Positions 5,945 through 13,396 of a stretch of 14,755 nt of DNA are shown piece by piece. Every line of letters starts with the position of its first letter. Positions within the stretch are counted from its first letter, which is position 1. The notes beneath the pieces were generated by a model. That model ran no database searches. It was not told where the DNA came from and saw only the letters and a program-made list of their open reading frames with translations. Source of the DNA: Peptococcaceae bacterium (GTDB lineage Bacteria > Bacillota > Desulfotomaculia > Desulfotomaculales > Desulfocucumaceae). The stretch is taken from assembly GCA_013336365.1 (NCBI GenBank), contig JAAXTT010000027.1, forward strand, positions 1 to 14,755. The letters run 5' to 3'. A program made the position numbers and the translations under genes.

Positions 5945-7429
5945 TTGAACAAAATGCAGATAGGCATGGTTATCATTATTCTTATTTTTACCTTAGCCGG
6001 AAGTTTAACCTATTTTTTGGTTAGACGGAGTGGGAAGCGTTTCATTGTTGCCGGTAAGAGTTTGCCCTTTTTTTTAATTGGAACAATGCTTTTTGCCCAA
6101 GCTACTGAAGCAAACGGAACCTTGGGTGGTGCGGCCTTTGCCTATAGCGGAGGATTCTGGCAAGGCTGGGTGCTTTCCGGAGGTGTTGGTGCCTGTCTAA
6201 TTTTAACCGGGATGTTTTATGCAAAACCAATGAACCGAATGAATCTGATAACTCTACCGGACTTTTTTTTCAGAAGATATAACCGGGTTGCGGAAATTTT
6301 AGTTTCAATTATTTCAATAATCGGCTTTACCTTGATGGATGCAGGCTGTATTGCCGGTGCCGGTATGATTATTTCTTGGATATTTCCCATTACCTTGGTT
6401 CAAGGGATGCTGATAATGGCAGCAGCGGTATTTTTATACACCATGTGCGGAGGGATATTTTCTTGTGCAGCCACTGATATTTTGCAATTATATCCGGCCT
6501 TTATTGCCTTTGTTGGTAGTGTAATTTGGCTGATCAGCAAATATGGCTGGGATTTCTTCTCAGTTGCAATACCACCTAATTTTCTTGACTTCAGTGCTAT
6601 GACAACCATGCAGGGCGGAGCATTGATATTTTGGTCATCATTTATTTCTATGGCCTTGGGGGATATTGTTGCTTTGGACTTTATGGAGCGGATCTTTTCA
6701 GCTAAAAGCCCTAAGACAGCATCCTATGGCTGCTATTGGGGCGGTACCTTTACAATAATAATTGCGGTTTGTGTAGGCTTGCTTGGAGTAATGGGACTGG
6801 CATTATTCCCGGACATTGCAGATCCAAGAAATATCCTGCCTACCTTGGCTACCGATGTTCTTCCCTTCTTCTTGGGCTTGTTTTTGCTGGCAGGTATTAT
6901 TGGAGCGGGACTGTCTACAGCTAATGGTGGATTGTTGGCAGTGTGTGCGGTTATTGCCAGAAATATTTTACAAAGAAATGTACTTCGCACAAAACGACAG
7001 GACATGAATGAGGAGGAAAGAGAAAAGTTTGATATCTGGCTACTTAAGGCTACTAGGTTGGTGGGTATTCCGGTAATGGCCATTACTGTTACCTTAGCCT
7101 ATTTTAAGCCTGAACCTGGTGTTATGCTGGTTCTAGCCTTCGATACTCTTTTGGCGGCCTGTTTTGTTCCTTTAACCTTAGGCTTGTTTTGGAAGAAAGC
7201 CAACTCTACCGGAGCAGTTGCCGCTATTTTGGTCGGAGCAATAACCAGACTGATAGGCTACATTATAACTCCGGTTGAATGGATTGGCTTGGACACCTTA
7301 ATCCCACCGGTCCTATCCTTGATAACCATGGTTTCTGTCAGTCTTCTGACTCAGGAATCATCAGTTCCCAAGCACCATGTTATATATGAGATTCCTACTG
7401 ATGAACAGGTATTATCCGGTGAAGCGTAG
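5945..7429 (+). CDS. Sodium:solute symporter (SSS family)
   Basis: This 494-residue membrane carrier has about 13 hydrophobic segments and couples substrate uptake to sodium entry. Family marks include the GGIFSCAATDILQ block (about 169-181), the loop ERIFSAKSPKTA after a membrane segment, and AGIIGAGLSTANGG (about 316-329). In the last of these, Ser-Thr (324-325) corresponds to the Na2-site pair of SSS proteins. The substrate is not deducible. The partner gene suggests an amino acid or guanidino compound, which is inference. I chose TTG at 5945 because GAGGGGG (5929-5935) sits 9 nt before it. An upstream TTG at 5927 overlaps that binding site, and ATG at 5954 is 18 nt away. It follows the amidinotransferase by about 80 bp, containing a hairpin, and ends before a terminator. 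Confidence 0.9.
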   Translation: MNKMQIGMVIIILIFTLAGSLTYFLVRRSGKRFIVAGKSLPFFLIGTMLFAQATEANGTLGGAAFAYSGGFWQGWVLSGGVGACLILTGMFYAKPMNRMNLITLPDFFFRRYNRVAEILVSIISIIGFTLMDAGCIAGAGMIISWIFPITLVQGMLIMAAAVFLYTMCGGIFSCAATDILQLYPAFIAFVGSVIWLISKYGWDFFSVAIPPNFLDFSAMTTMQGGALIFWSSFISMALGDIVALDFMERIFSAKSPKTASYGCYWGGTFTIIIAVCVGLLGVMGLALFPDIADPRNILPTLATDVLPFFLGLFLLAGIIGAGLSTANGGLLAVCAVIARNILQRNVLRTKRQDMNEEEREKFDIWLLKATRLVGIPVMAITVTLAYFKPEPGVMLVLAFDTLLAACFVPLTLGLFWKKANSTGAVAAILVGAITRLIGYIITPVEWIGLDTLIPPVLSLITMVSVSLLTQESSVPKHHVIYEIPTDEQVLSGEA

Positions 7430-7452
7430 TATATAACAGTTAATAACTTAAG

Positions 7453-7495
7453 AAGAGGCAATGCTTATTAATAAATAAGAGTTGCCTCTTTTTTA
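7453..7495 (+). terminator. Rho-independent terminator after symporter
   Basis: Arms AAGAGGCAA (7453-7461) and TTGCCTCTT (7482-7490) form the outer stem. CTTATT (7464-7469) pairs with AATAAG (7474-7479) inside it, and a T run follows (7489-7494). It ends the amidinotransferase-symporter unit 23 bp after the stop codon. Confidence 0.88.
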
Positions 7496-7525
7496 TTATG
7501 GGCTTTAGCCTGTTGTTTTTGGTAA

Positions 7526-7554
7526 TTGAAAAAACATTTCAACAGAAATATAAT
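7526..7554 (+). promoter_or_regulatory. Strong sigma-A-type promoter for the five-PAS GGDEF/HD-GYP gene
   Basis: TTGAAA (7526-7531) and a perfect TATAAT (7549-7554) are 17 bp apart, the best promoter match in the window. Transcription would start near 7561, only about 33 nt before the chosen TTG start at 7594. This rules against a translation start at ATG 7498, which lies upstream of the promoter. Confidence 0.75.
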
Positions 7555-7582
7555 GGAGGAATTGAGAGATTTAATGTTTTTA

Positions 7583-7590
7583 GAGGTGAT
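7583..7590 (+). promoter_or_regulatory. Start-deciding ribosome binding site
   Basis: GAGGTGAT is complementary over eight bases to the 3' end of 16S rRNA and sits 3 nt before TTG at 7594. The core GAGG lies 7 nt before the start. No comparable site precedes the in-frame ATG at 7498. Confidence 0.7.
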
Positions 7591-7593
7591 AGC

Positions 7594-10500
7594 TTGGAAT
7601 CAATTTCACTGCTTGAACAGCGTCATAATTTTTTGGTTGATCAGATGCAGCAGGGTCATGCAGTTCACGAGGTTATTTGTGACGAAAAAGGAAATGTCAT
7701 AGATTTTCGTTTTGTAAGTGTAAATACCAGCTATGAAATGATCACCGGACTTAAGTGGGAAGACCTTATCGGCAGTACCCTTTTGGAGGTGCGGCCAGAC
7801 ACTGAAAGGCATCTAATAGAGGCGTACAGCAAGGTCGCATTAAAGGGAGAGCCTTATCAGTATGACAAGTATTCAGTTGAGCAGGACAAATATTTCAGTG
7901 TTTACAGCTATTCCCCAAAACATAGGCAGTTTGCAGTGATTATTACAGATATTACTGAAAAGATAAGAATGGAAAAGCTAATCCGAGAAAATGAGCTGCG
8001 TTATCGGAGAGTTGTCGAGCTTACCTCAGATATTGCTTATTCCTGTAAGAGAGATGGAGAAAGCAGGTATACTATCAACTGGATCAATGGTGCTGCAGAA
8101 GAAATTACCGGTTACAGCAACGATGAGATTAAGGATAAGGGCTGTTGGAGGTTTTTTGTTGTTGAGGAAGATAACAAGATATTCGAGGAGAATATTATTC
8201 AGCTTGAGGCTGGGATGGAGAGCTTCTGTGAGCTTCGTATCAGGCATAAAAAGGGAAATATTATCTGGATTTCCTCTTTTGCAGAGTGCATTTCAGAAAA
8301 AGAGTATCTGGGAGCACCGGTGCTTTACGGTAGCATTAAGGATATAACCCAGAACAAGCTGCTGAAGGAAGAGCTTGTTAAAAGTGAAAGTAATTATCGG
8401 TTTTTGATTGAAAATAGCCATGATATTATATATCAGCTGGATGACAAGGGAGTATTTTTATTTGCCTCTCCCTCCCTGACGAGAATTATGGGCTATACAG
8501 CAGAGATGCTGGTAGGCGAGAGTATTCAAGAGATAGTACACCCAGAGGATATCTCTATGTGCAAGAATATCTTGCAAAAAGCAATAGTGGCAGGAGAGCG
8601 ACAGGAGGGTACTGAGTATCGGGTCAGGCACCTGGATGGAAGCTGGCGCTGGCATACGTCCAATGTAACTCCCTACAGTGATGAAACAGGCAAAATTATC
8701 GGTGTTGTAGGGATTGCCAGAGATATAAACGAGCGAAAGGAGAATGAAAGAAATCAAAAGGAGCGGGAAAATTATCTTAGGGTTATTTTGGAAACCACCC
8801 AGGATGGTTTTTGGATAGCTGATTTTCAGGGAAATATTTTGGATATTAATGAGGCTTATTGCAACATGTCCGGCTATACAAGAAGGGAACTGCTGAAAAT
8901 GCGACTAGTAGATTTGGAGGTTAAGGAGAGTAGCCGGGAGATAGCTGAGCATATGAAAAGCGTATCTGAAAATGGGTCAGATACATTTGAAAGTCGTCAT
9001 CAGAAAAAGGATGGCACCATAATGGATGTAGAGATATCAGTAGCCTGTTTGAACCATGAGCCCCTCACTATTTTGGCTTTTTGCAGAGATATAACCAGAC
9101 GAAAACAGTATGAAAAAAATCTTATAGAGCAAAATACGCTGTTGGAGGGAGTTATCAATGCTATCCCTGATGTGCTGGCAATCCAGCATCCGGATCACAG
9201 AGTTGAAAGATATAATAGGGCCGGATATGAGCTGATGAATTTGACCCAGGATGAGGTAAGGAATAAAAAATGCTATGAGCTTATCGGTCGTAGTGCAGAA
9301 TGTGAACAATGTGCCACCAGTCTTGCCCTAAAAACAAAAAAGCTTGAGACCATTGAAAAATATATTCCGGAGATGGGTGTTTATCTGGATTGCCGTAGCA
9401 ACCCAATTCTTGATGAGAATGGAGATATTCTATATATTGTTGAGCAGCTGAGAGATATCACAGACAAAAAAAATGTGCAGGCAAGAATTGAGTATCTAAG
9501 CTTCCATGACCAGCTAACCGGTCTGTACAATCGCAGATTTTATGAGGAAGAGCTAAAGCGGCTGGATACTATGAGGAATTTGCCATTGACCTTGGCAATA
9601 CTTGACGTCAATGGTTTGAAGCTTTCAAATGATGCCTTTGGGCATTCATATGGTGATGATGTTTTAAGGAAAGTATCGCAGGTGCTAAAAGGGGAATGTC
9701 GAGAGGATGATATTGTTGCCAGAATAGGTGGGGATGAATTTATTATTTTATTGCCTAATACAAGCTCAGAGCAGGCCAGCCTTATTATTGACCGGATACG
9801 CACCTCGATAAACAGTGAAAAGATAAATTCGATTAATTTATCAGTATCCTTTGGCTGGGAAACCAAGATAAGCAAGGAAGAGGAAATACATAGGATTTTC
9901 AAAAAGGCTGAGGATTATATGTATAGAAACAAGCTTTCTGAAAGTGATAGCATCCGGCATGAAACAATAAGAGTAGTTATGAAGACATTATATGAAAAAA
10001 ATGACAGAGAGGAAAAGCATTCCAAAAGGGTTAGTGAGTATTGTGAAAAAATGGGGATAGCCTTCGGTCTGGGCAAAGAGGATGTAAAGGAGTTAAAAAT
10101 CGTTGGTTTGATGCATGATATTGGGAAAATAACGATAAATGATGATATTCTTAACAAACCTATTATGCTTAGTGATTCTGAATGGTCCAGCATTAAGCGG
10201 CATCCGGAAATTGGTTACAGGATTTTGAGCTCGGTAAATGAGTATTCAAATCTAGCTGATTTTGTTCTGGCCCATCATGAGAGGTGGGACGGCAAGGGAT
10301 ATCCCAGGGGCTTAAAGGGAGAGGAAATACCTCTCCAATCAAGGATTATAGCAGTTATTGATGCCTACGATGCAATGACCGGGTATCGCCCATATCGCAA
10401 ATCCTTGGATAAAAAGGCTGCTGTTAAGGAAATTGTGAAAAATGCCGGAACCCAGTTTGATTCCGAGTTGGTAAAAATATTTGTCGAGCAGGTACTTTAG
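7594..10500 (+). CDS. Soluble multi-PAS GGDEF/HD-GYP c-di-GMP turnover protein
   Basis: From the TTG at 7594 the protein has 968 residues and no membrane segment. Five PAS domains lie at about 10-125, 133-255, 265-382, 392-505 and 512-627. They are followed by GGDEF (632-790) and HD-GYP (about 800-968). The cyclase site GGDEF is intact (712-716), with inhibitory RxxD (703-706, REDD). The phosphodiesterase ligands are present: His809, HD at 841-842 in HDIGKI, His870, HH at 894-895, and GYP at 902-904 in WDGKGYP. It could therefore both make and degrade c-di-GMP under sensory control. PAS5 carries a CxxC-type cluster, KCYELIGRSAECEQC. An in-frame ATG at 7498 would give 1000 residues, but it lies in the terminator tail upstream of the promoter. 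The catalytic half is closely copied in the gene pair at 11615-13833. Confidence 0.92.
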   Translation: MESISLLEQRHNFLVDQMQQGHAVHEVICDEKGNVIDFRFVSVNTSYEMITGLKWEDLIGSTLLEVRPDTERHLIEAYSKVALKGEPYQYDKYSVEQDKYFSVYSYSPKHRQFAVIITDITEKIRMEKLIRENELRYRRVVELTSDIAYSCKRDGESRYTINWINGAAEEITGYSNDEIKDKGCWRFFVVEEDNKIFEENIIQLEAGMESFCELRIRHKKGNIIWISSFAECISEKEYLGAPVLYGSIKDITQNKLLKEELVKSESNYRFLIENSHDIIYQLDDKGVFLFASPSLTRIMGYTAEMLVGESIQEIVHPEDISMCKNILQKAIVAGERQEGTEYRVRHLDGSWRWHTSNVTPYSDETGKIIGVVGIARDINERKENERNQKERENYLRVILETTQDGFWIADFQGNILDINEAYCNMSGYTRRELLKMRLVDLEVKESSREIAEHMKSVSENGSDTFESRHQKKDGTIMDVEISVACLNHEPLTILAFCRDITRRKQYEKNLIEQNTLLEGVINAIPDVLAIQHPDHRVERYNRAGYELMNLTQDEVRNKKCYELIGRSAECEQCATSLALKTKKLETIEKYIPEMGVYLDCRSNPILDENGDILYIVEQLRDITDKKNVQARIEYLSFHDQLTGLYNRRFYEEELKRLDTMRNLPLTLAILDVNGLKLSNDAFGHSYGDDVLRKVSQVLKGECREDDIVARIGGDEFIILLPNTSSEQASLIIDRIRTSINSEKINSINLSVSFGWETKISKEEEIHRIFKKAEDYMYRNKLSESDSIRHETIRVVMKTLYEKNDREEKHSKRVSEYCEKMGIAFGLGKEDVKELKIVGLMHDIGKITINDDILNKPIMLSDSEWSSIKRHPEIGYRILSSVNEYSNLADFVLAHHERWDGKGYPRGLKGEEIPLQSRIIAVIDAYDAMTGYRPYRKSLDKKAAVKEIVKNAGTQFDSELVKIFVEQVL

Positions 10501-10514
10501 TATTGATGAAGCTA

Positions 10515-10543
10515 TTGTGTGGGAAGTTTCCATATGGTAAATT
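10515..10543 (+). promoter_or_regulatory. Weak candidate promoter for the response regulator operon
   Basis: TTGTGT (10515-10520) and TAAATT (10538-10543) are 17 bp apart, with an extended TG at 10535-10536. Both hexamers are only partial matches. No terminator separates this region from the preceding gene, so the operon may also be served by read-through. Confidence 0.3.
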
Positions 10544-10613
10544 ATGGGTATGTGTGCAAACGTAGTAGCTTGTACTTGATTTAAGAAGATATGTTTGTCA
10601 AGGAGGTTGGCCA

Positions 10614-10994
10614 TTGAAGATAATGGTAATTGAGGATTCTATGTTGAATCAAAGAATAACTGCCAGATATCTGAAGGCACTTTTCCCAGAGGCGGAATTT
10701 TTTATCTGTTCAGACGGAGCGGAAGGATACGAAGTTTATTTAAAGGAAACTCTGGATTTTATTACTCTTGATTTGCTAATGCCCAATATGGGCGGAGTTG
10801 AATTTCTTAAGCTTGTAAAAAATGAAAACCTGCAAAATCCCCATAATATGGATACTAAAATATTTGTTATCTCGGCAGACGTACAGAAAAAAGTACGGGA
10901 TGAGGTAATGGATTTTGGTGTTGCATTGTTTATTAACAAGCCCTTTACACCTGAAAAAGCTAGAGAGATCATGGATATGATTTTGGAGGAGTAG
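10614..10994 (+). CDS. Single-domain response regulator (CheY-like)
   Basis: This 126-residue protein consists only of a receiver domain. The acidic pocket Glu7-Asp8 (VIEDSML), the phosphoacceptor Asp53 (TLDLLMPNMGG), Ser87 (VISAD) and Lys109 (INKPFTP) are all present, so phosphorylation is expected. With no output domain, it would act by binding a partner. The start is TTG at 10614, with the perfect binding site AGGAGG at 10601-10606. The following CheC-like gene starts one base after its stop, indicating translational coupling. The plausible circuit, by inference, is phosphorylation by a histidine kinase (perhaps the PAS kinase encoded convergently at 13845-14755), dephosphorylation by the CheC-like protein, and an effect on the PAS-GGDEF protein at the end of the operon. 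Confidence 0.92.
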   Translation: MKIMVIEDSMLNQRITARYLKALFPEAEFFICSDGAEGYEVYLKETLDFITLDLLMPNMGGVEFLKLVKNENLQNPHNMDTKIFVISADVQKKVRDEVMDFGVALFINKPFTPEKAREIMDMILEE

Positions 10995-10995
10995 C

Positions 10996-11622
10996 ATGTT
11001 AAATTTGCGGCAAGAAGATGCATTGATGGAATATATGAGTGTTTTCATCGGTCAGTCAGCCAGCCTACTTTCAGAAATGGTTGATAAAAAGATAGAAATA
11101 ACCATACCAAAGATTTTGTTGCTGGCCCCCGATTCAGATAAGGAAGAATATAACGAGTTAAAGCCGGCATTTTTTAATAGCCATGTGGTTACCTCGTCAA
11201 TTGAATTTGGCAAAATATTTTCTGGAGTTGCCAGGTTGGTTTTTCCCAAGGATTCAGCTCAGAAGCTGGTTTGTCTGTGCATGGGTGAGGAATATGAGGG
11301 GATAAGTGACGGAAATCTTACAGATACTGACCATGATGCAATCAAGGAAATTGGCAATGTCTTGCTTAATTCTCTGTTGGGGTGTCTAGGTAATCTGCTT
11401 GAGATAAAAATGGACTATTCTATTCCCAAGGTCCATATTTATTTTTTCCCGGAGGAAGAAGAGGATATTTTTGACAACAACGCACATATCTTAATAATCT
11501 GCAACAGCTTTACTATTGCAGATGTATGCATAGAGGGTGCAGTAATCATAGTTTTCAATGTTGAATCCTGTACGGAGTTGATAAGTAAAATTGATGAGGT
11601 ATTGGTAGAAGCTTATGGATAA
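10996..11622 (+). CDS. CheC/CheX-like response regulator phosphatase
   Basis: This 208-residue cytosolic protein resembles CheC, which dephosphorylates CheY-P. CheC enzymes carry two D/S-x3-E-x2-N sites. The second is intact here: Asp114, Glu118 and Asn121 in TDHDAIKEIGNVLLNSLLG. The first, in EDALMEYMSVFIGQSASLLSEM, has Asp8 and Glu12 but Ser15 in place of Asn, so it is probably inactive. The ATG at 10996 is one base after the receiver gene and has GGAGGAG before it. Its end overlaps the next gene by 8 bp (ATGGATAA). This tight packing indicates that the three proteins work in equimolar fashion, with the CheC-like protein the likely phosphatase of the adjacent receiver. No flagellar or methyl-accepting gene is nearby, so a role outside classical chemotaxis is likely. 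Confidence 0.82.
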   Translation: MLNLRQEDALMEYMSVFIGQSASLLSEMVDKKIEITIPKILLLAPDSDKEEYNELKPAFFNSHVVTSSIEFGKIFSGVARLVFPKDSAQKLVCLCMGEEYEGISDGNLTDTDHDAIKEIGNVLLNSLLGCLGNLLEIKMDYSIPKVHIYFFPEEEEDIFDNNAHILIICNSFTIADVCIEGAVIIVFNVESCTELISKIDEVLVEAYG

Positions 11623-13396
11623 AGTATATGAACGGGTCTTAGAAAAAAACAATTTGGGAATAGTTATTCTGGATGGCGATTTAAGAATTATTTGCTGGAA
11701 TGCTTGGCTGGAAAATTATTCCGGAGTTTTAAAATCTAAGGTTATTGGTAGAAAAATTCAGGATATCATAGAGGTTTTTAAAAAAAACTGTTATCTCCAA
11801 ATCCTTAGAAATACATTGAAGACCAATCAGAGTATGTTCTTTTCCGGTGCGCTCCATCCCATTTTTATTCCTCCCTCAAATTTTATCAAGGGCTCTGTAG
11901 TCAAGCAAAATCTTCAGATAGAGTTTATTTTTCTTGATGATAAAAAATATATTTCCCTGCAGATTGTTGATATAACAAATCAGTATATCAGAGTGTGCAC
12001 ATTGAAGGACGAGGTTATAAAGAGAAAGCAAACTGAGAGTAGCCTAAAGCTACTTTCAGAACAGCAAGATTTGCTGCTAAATAATATTCATCAGCAAATC
12101 TGGTATCTGACCGACGAGGAAACCTATGGGATGGTCAACAAGGCTCATGCAGATTTTATTGGCTTGAGCATTGAGGATGTTTCATTTAAAAATATATTTG
12201 ATATCTTTCCCTATCAGCTGTCTGAGAAATTTCGCCAGGATGATGCTGAGGTTTTCAGCTTAGGAAAAGTAGTCCATAAGGAAGAGTGGCTTACTAATGC
12301 AGCTGGGGAAAAGCGTTTGATTTCTATCGTCAAGACTCCGAATTTCCTGCCTGATGGCAGGGTTGAGTTTGTGGTTTGCGCAGCAGAGGATATTACTGAT
12401 CGCAAAAAAATGGAAGAAATCATATTCAATGAGAAGGAGAGATTCAAGGCTACTTTGCTCTCAGTAGGAGACGGAGTTATTTCCACAGACAATCAAGGCA
12501 GAATCGTAATTATGAACAATGTTGCAGAGCAGCTTACCGGCTGGAGTCAAAGCGAGGCTATTGGCAGGATGCTGGAAGAGGTTCTTGATATATGTAATGA
12601 AGCCGGAGAAAAGTATAGAAGCTCTGTTAAGGCTGTTATTGAGCATGGATTTAAGGTGGAACCAACAGAGCAGCTTTTTTTGATTTCAAGAGAAAATATA
12701 AAAAGACCAATAGAGAAAAGTGCAGCTCCCATAAAGGATGGACAAGGAAATATTAATGGAGTTGTATTGGTATTCAGAGATTTTTCCGAGAAAAAAAGAA
12801 AACAGGAAGAAATTGAATATCTAAGTTTTTATGATCAGCTTACAGGAGTGTATAATCGCAGATTCTTTGAGGAAGAGTTGAAAAGGCTGGATACTGAAAG
12901 AAACCTGCCACTGACCCTAGCAATTTTAGATTTGAATGGTCTAAAATTGGTCAACGATGCATTTGGTCATTATTACGGAGACAGAGTTTTGAAAAAGGTG
13001 GCTCAAGTAATAAAAAGGGAATGTCGCGATGATGATATTATTGCCAGAATAGGCGGAGACGAATTTATTATTTTGCTACCTAAAACAGATTCCAAGAAAT
13101 CTCAAATAATAATTAATAGAGTGCAGAATGCTATTATTCAGGAAGAGGTTGAATCCATTAATCTGTCAGTTTCCTTTGGCTGGGAAACTAAGATAGATAT
13201 TGGGGAAAAAATTCAAAAGATTTTTAACAATGCTGAAGATTATATGTACCGGCACAAGCTTTCTGAAAGCTCAAGCATGCGGTATAAGACGATAAAGGTT
13301 ATTTTAAAAACCCTATATGAAAAAGCAAAAGAGAAGAAAACCATTCTAAAAGGGTTAGTAAGCTGTGCTATGAGATTGGAACCGCTTTGGGTTTAA
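11615..13396 (+). CDS. PAS-PAS-PAS-GGDEF diguanylate cyclase, truncated by frameshift before HD-GYP
   Basis: The 593-residue product contains three PAS domains (about 5-125, 148-265 and 275-392) and a GGDEF domain (about 400-560). The cyclase motif is intact (480-484), with inhibitory site RDDD at 471-474. After residue 575 the sequence stops matching its paralogue at 7594-10500 and runs into TAA at 13394-13396. The paralogue's HD-GYP sequence continues in the -1 frame. One extra A in the run at 13337-13340 would restore a 739-residue protein ending at 13833. The first PAS, beginning NNLGIVILDGDLRIICWNAW, differs from those of the paralogue. The gene overlaps the CheC-like gene by 8 bp, so it is translationally coupled. 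As written, it would still be able to synthesise c-di-GMP but not degrade it. Confidence 0.88.
   Translation: MDKVYERVLEKNNLGIVILDGDLRIICWNAWLENYSGVLKSKVIGRKIQDIIEVFKKNCYLQILRNTLKTNQSMFFSGALHPIFIPPSNFIKGSVVKQNLQIEFIFLDDKKYISLQIVDITNQYIRVCTLKDEVIKRKQTESSLKLLSEQQDLLLNNIHQQIWYLTDEETYGMVNKAHADFIGLSIEDVSFKNIFDIFPYQLSEKFRQDDAEVFSLGKVVHKEEWLTNAAGEKRLISIVKTPNFLPDGRVEFVVCAAEDITDRKKMEEIIFNEKERFKATLLSVGDGVISTDNQGRIVIMNNVAEQLTGWSQSEAIGRMLEEVLDICNEAGEKYRSSVKAVIEHGFKVEPTEQLFLISRENIKRPIEKSAAPIKDGQGNINGVVLVFRDFSEKKRKQEEIEYLSFYDQLTGVYNRRFFEEELKRLDTERNLPLTLAILDLNGLKLVNDAFGHYYGDRVLKKVAQVIKRECRDDDIIARIGGDEFIILLPKTDSKKSQIIINRVQNAIIQEEVESINLSVSFGWETKIDIGEKIQKIFNNAEDYMYRHKLSESSSMRYKTIKVILKTLYEKAKEKKTILKGLVSCAMRLEPLWV

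Noticed and set aside
6733..7083. 116-codon minus-strand frame within the symporter gene
   Set aside because: It lies wholly inside a well-supported SSS gene, and its residue make-up mirrors that gene's codons.
7498..7593. N-terminal extension MGFSLLFLVIEK of the five-PAS protein as a membrane anchor
   Set aside because: The region contains a near-consensus promoter and the tail of the preceding terminator, and has no ribosome binding site before the ATG.
8458..9902. Several 90-120-codon minus-strand frames inside the multi-PAS gene
   Set aside because: All lie inside a gene with clear domains, and none shows a recognisable motif or start signal.
10501..10613. c-di-GMP (GEMM) riboswitch ahead of the response regulator operon
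   Set aside because: Only an isolated GCAAAC is present. The conserved tetraloop/receptor arrangement and the GGGACGCAAAGCC-like block are absent.
13321..13396. Programmed -1 ribosomal frameshifting that would join GGDEF to HD-GYP
   Set aside because: The -1 direction is right, but no canonical X-XXY-YYZ slippery heptamer lies in phase between 13321 and 13393, and no strong downstream stem is obvious. A one-base deletion or sequence error explains the data more simply.
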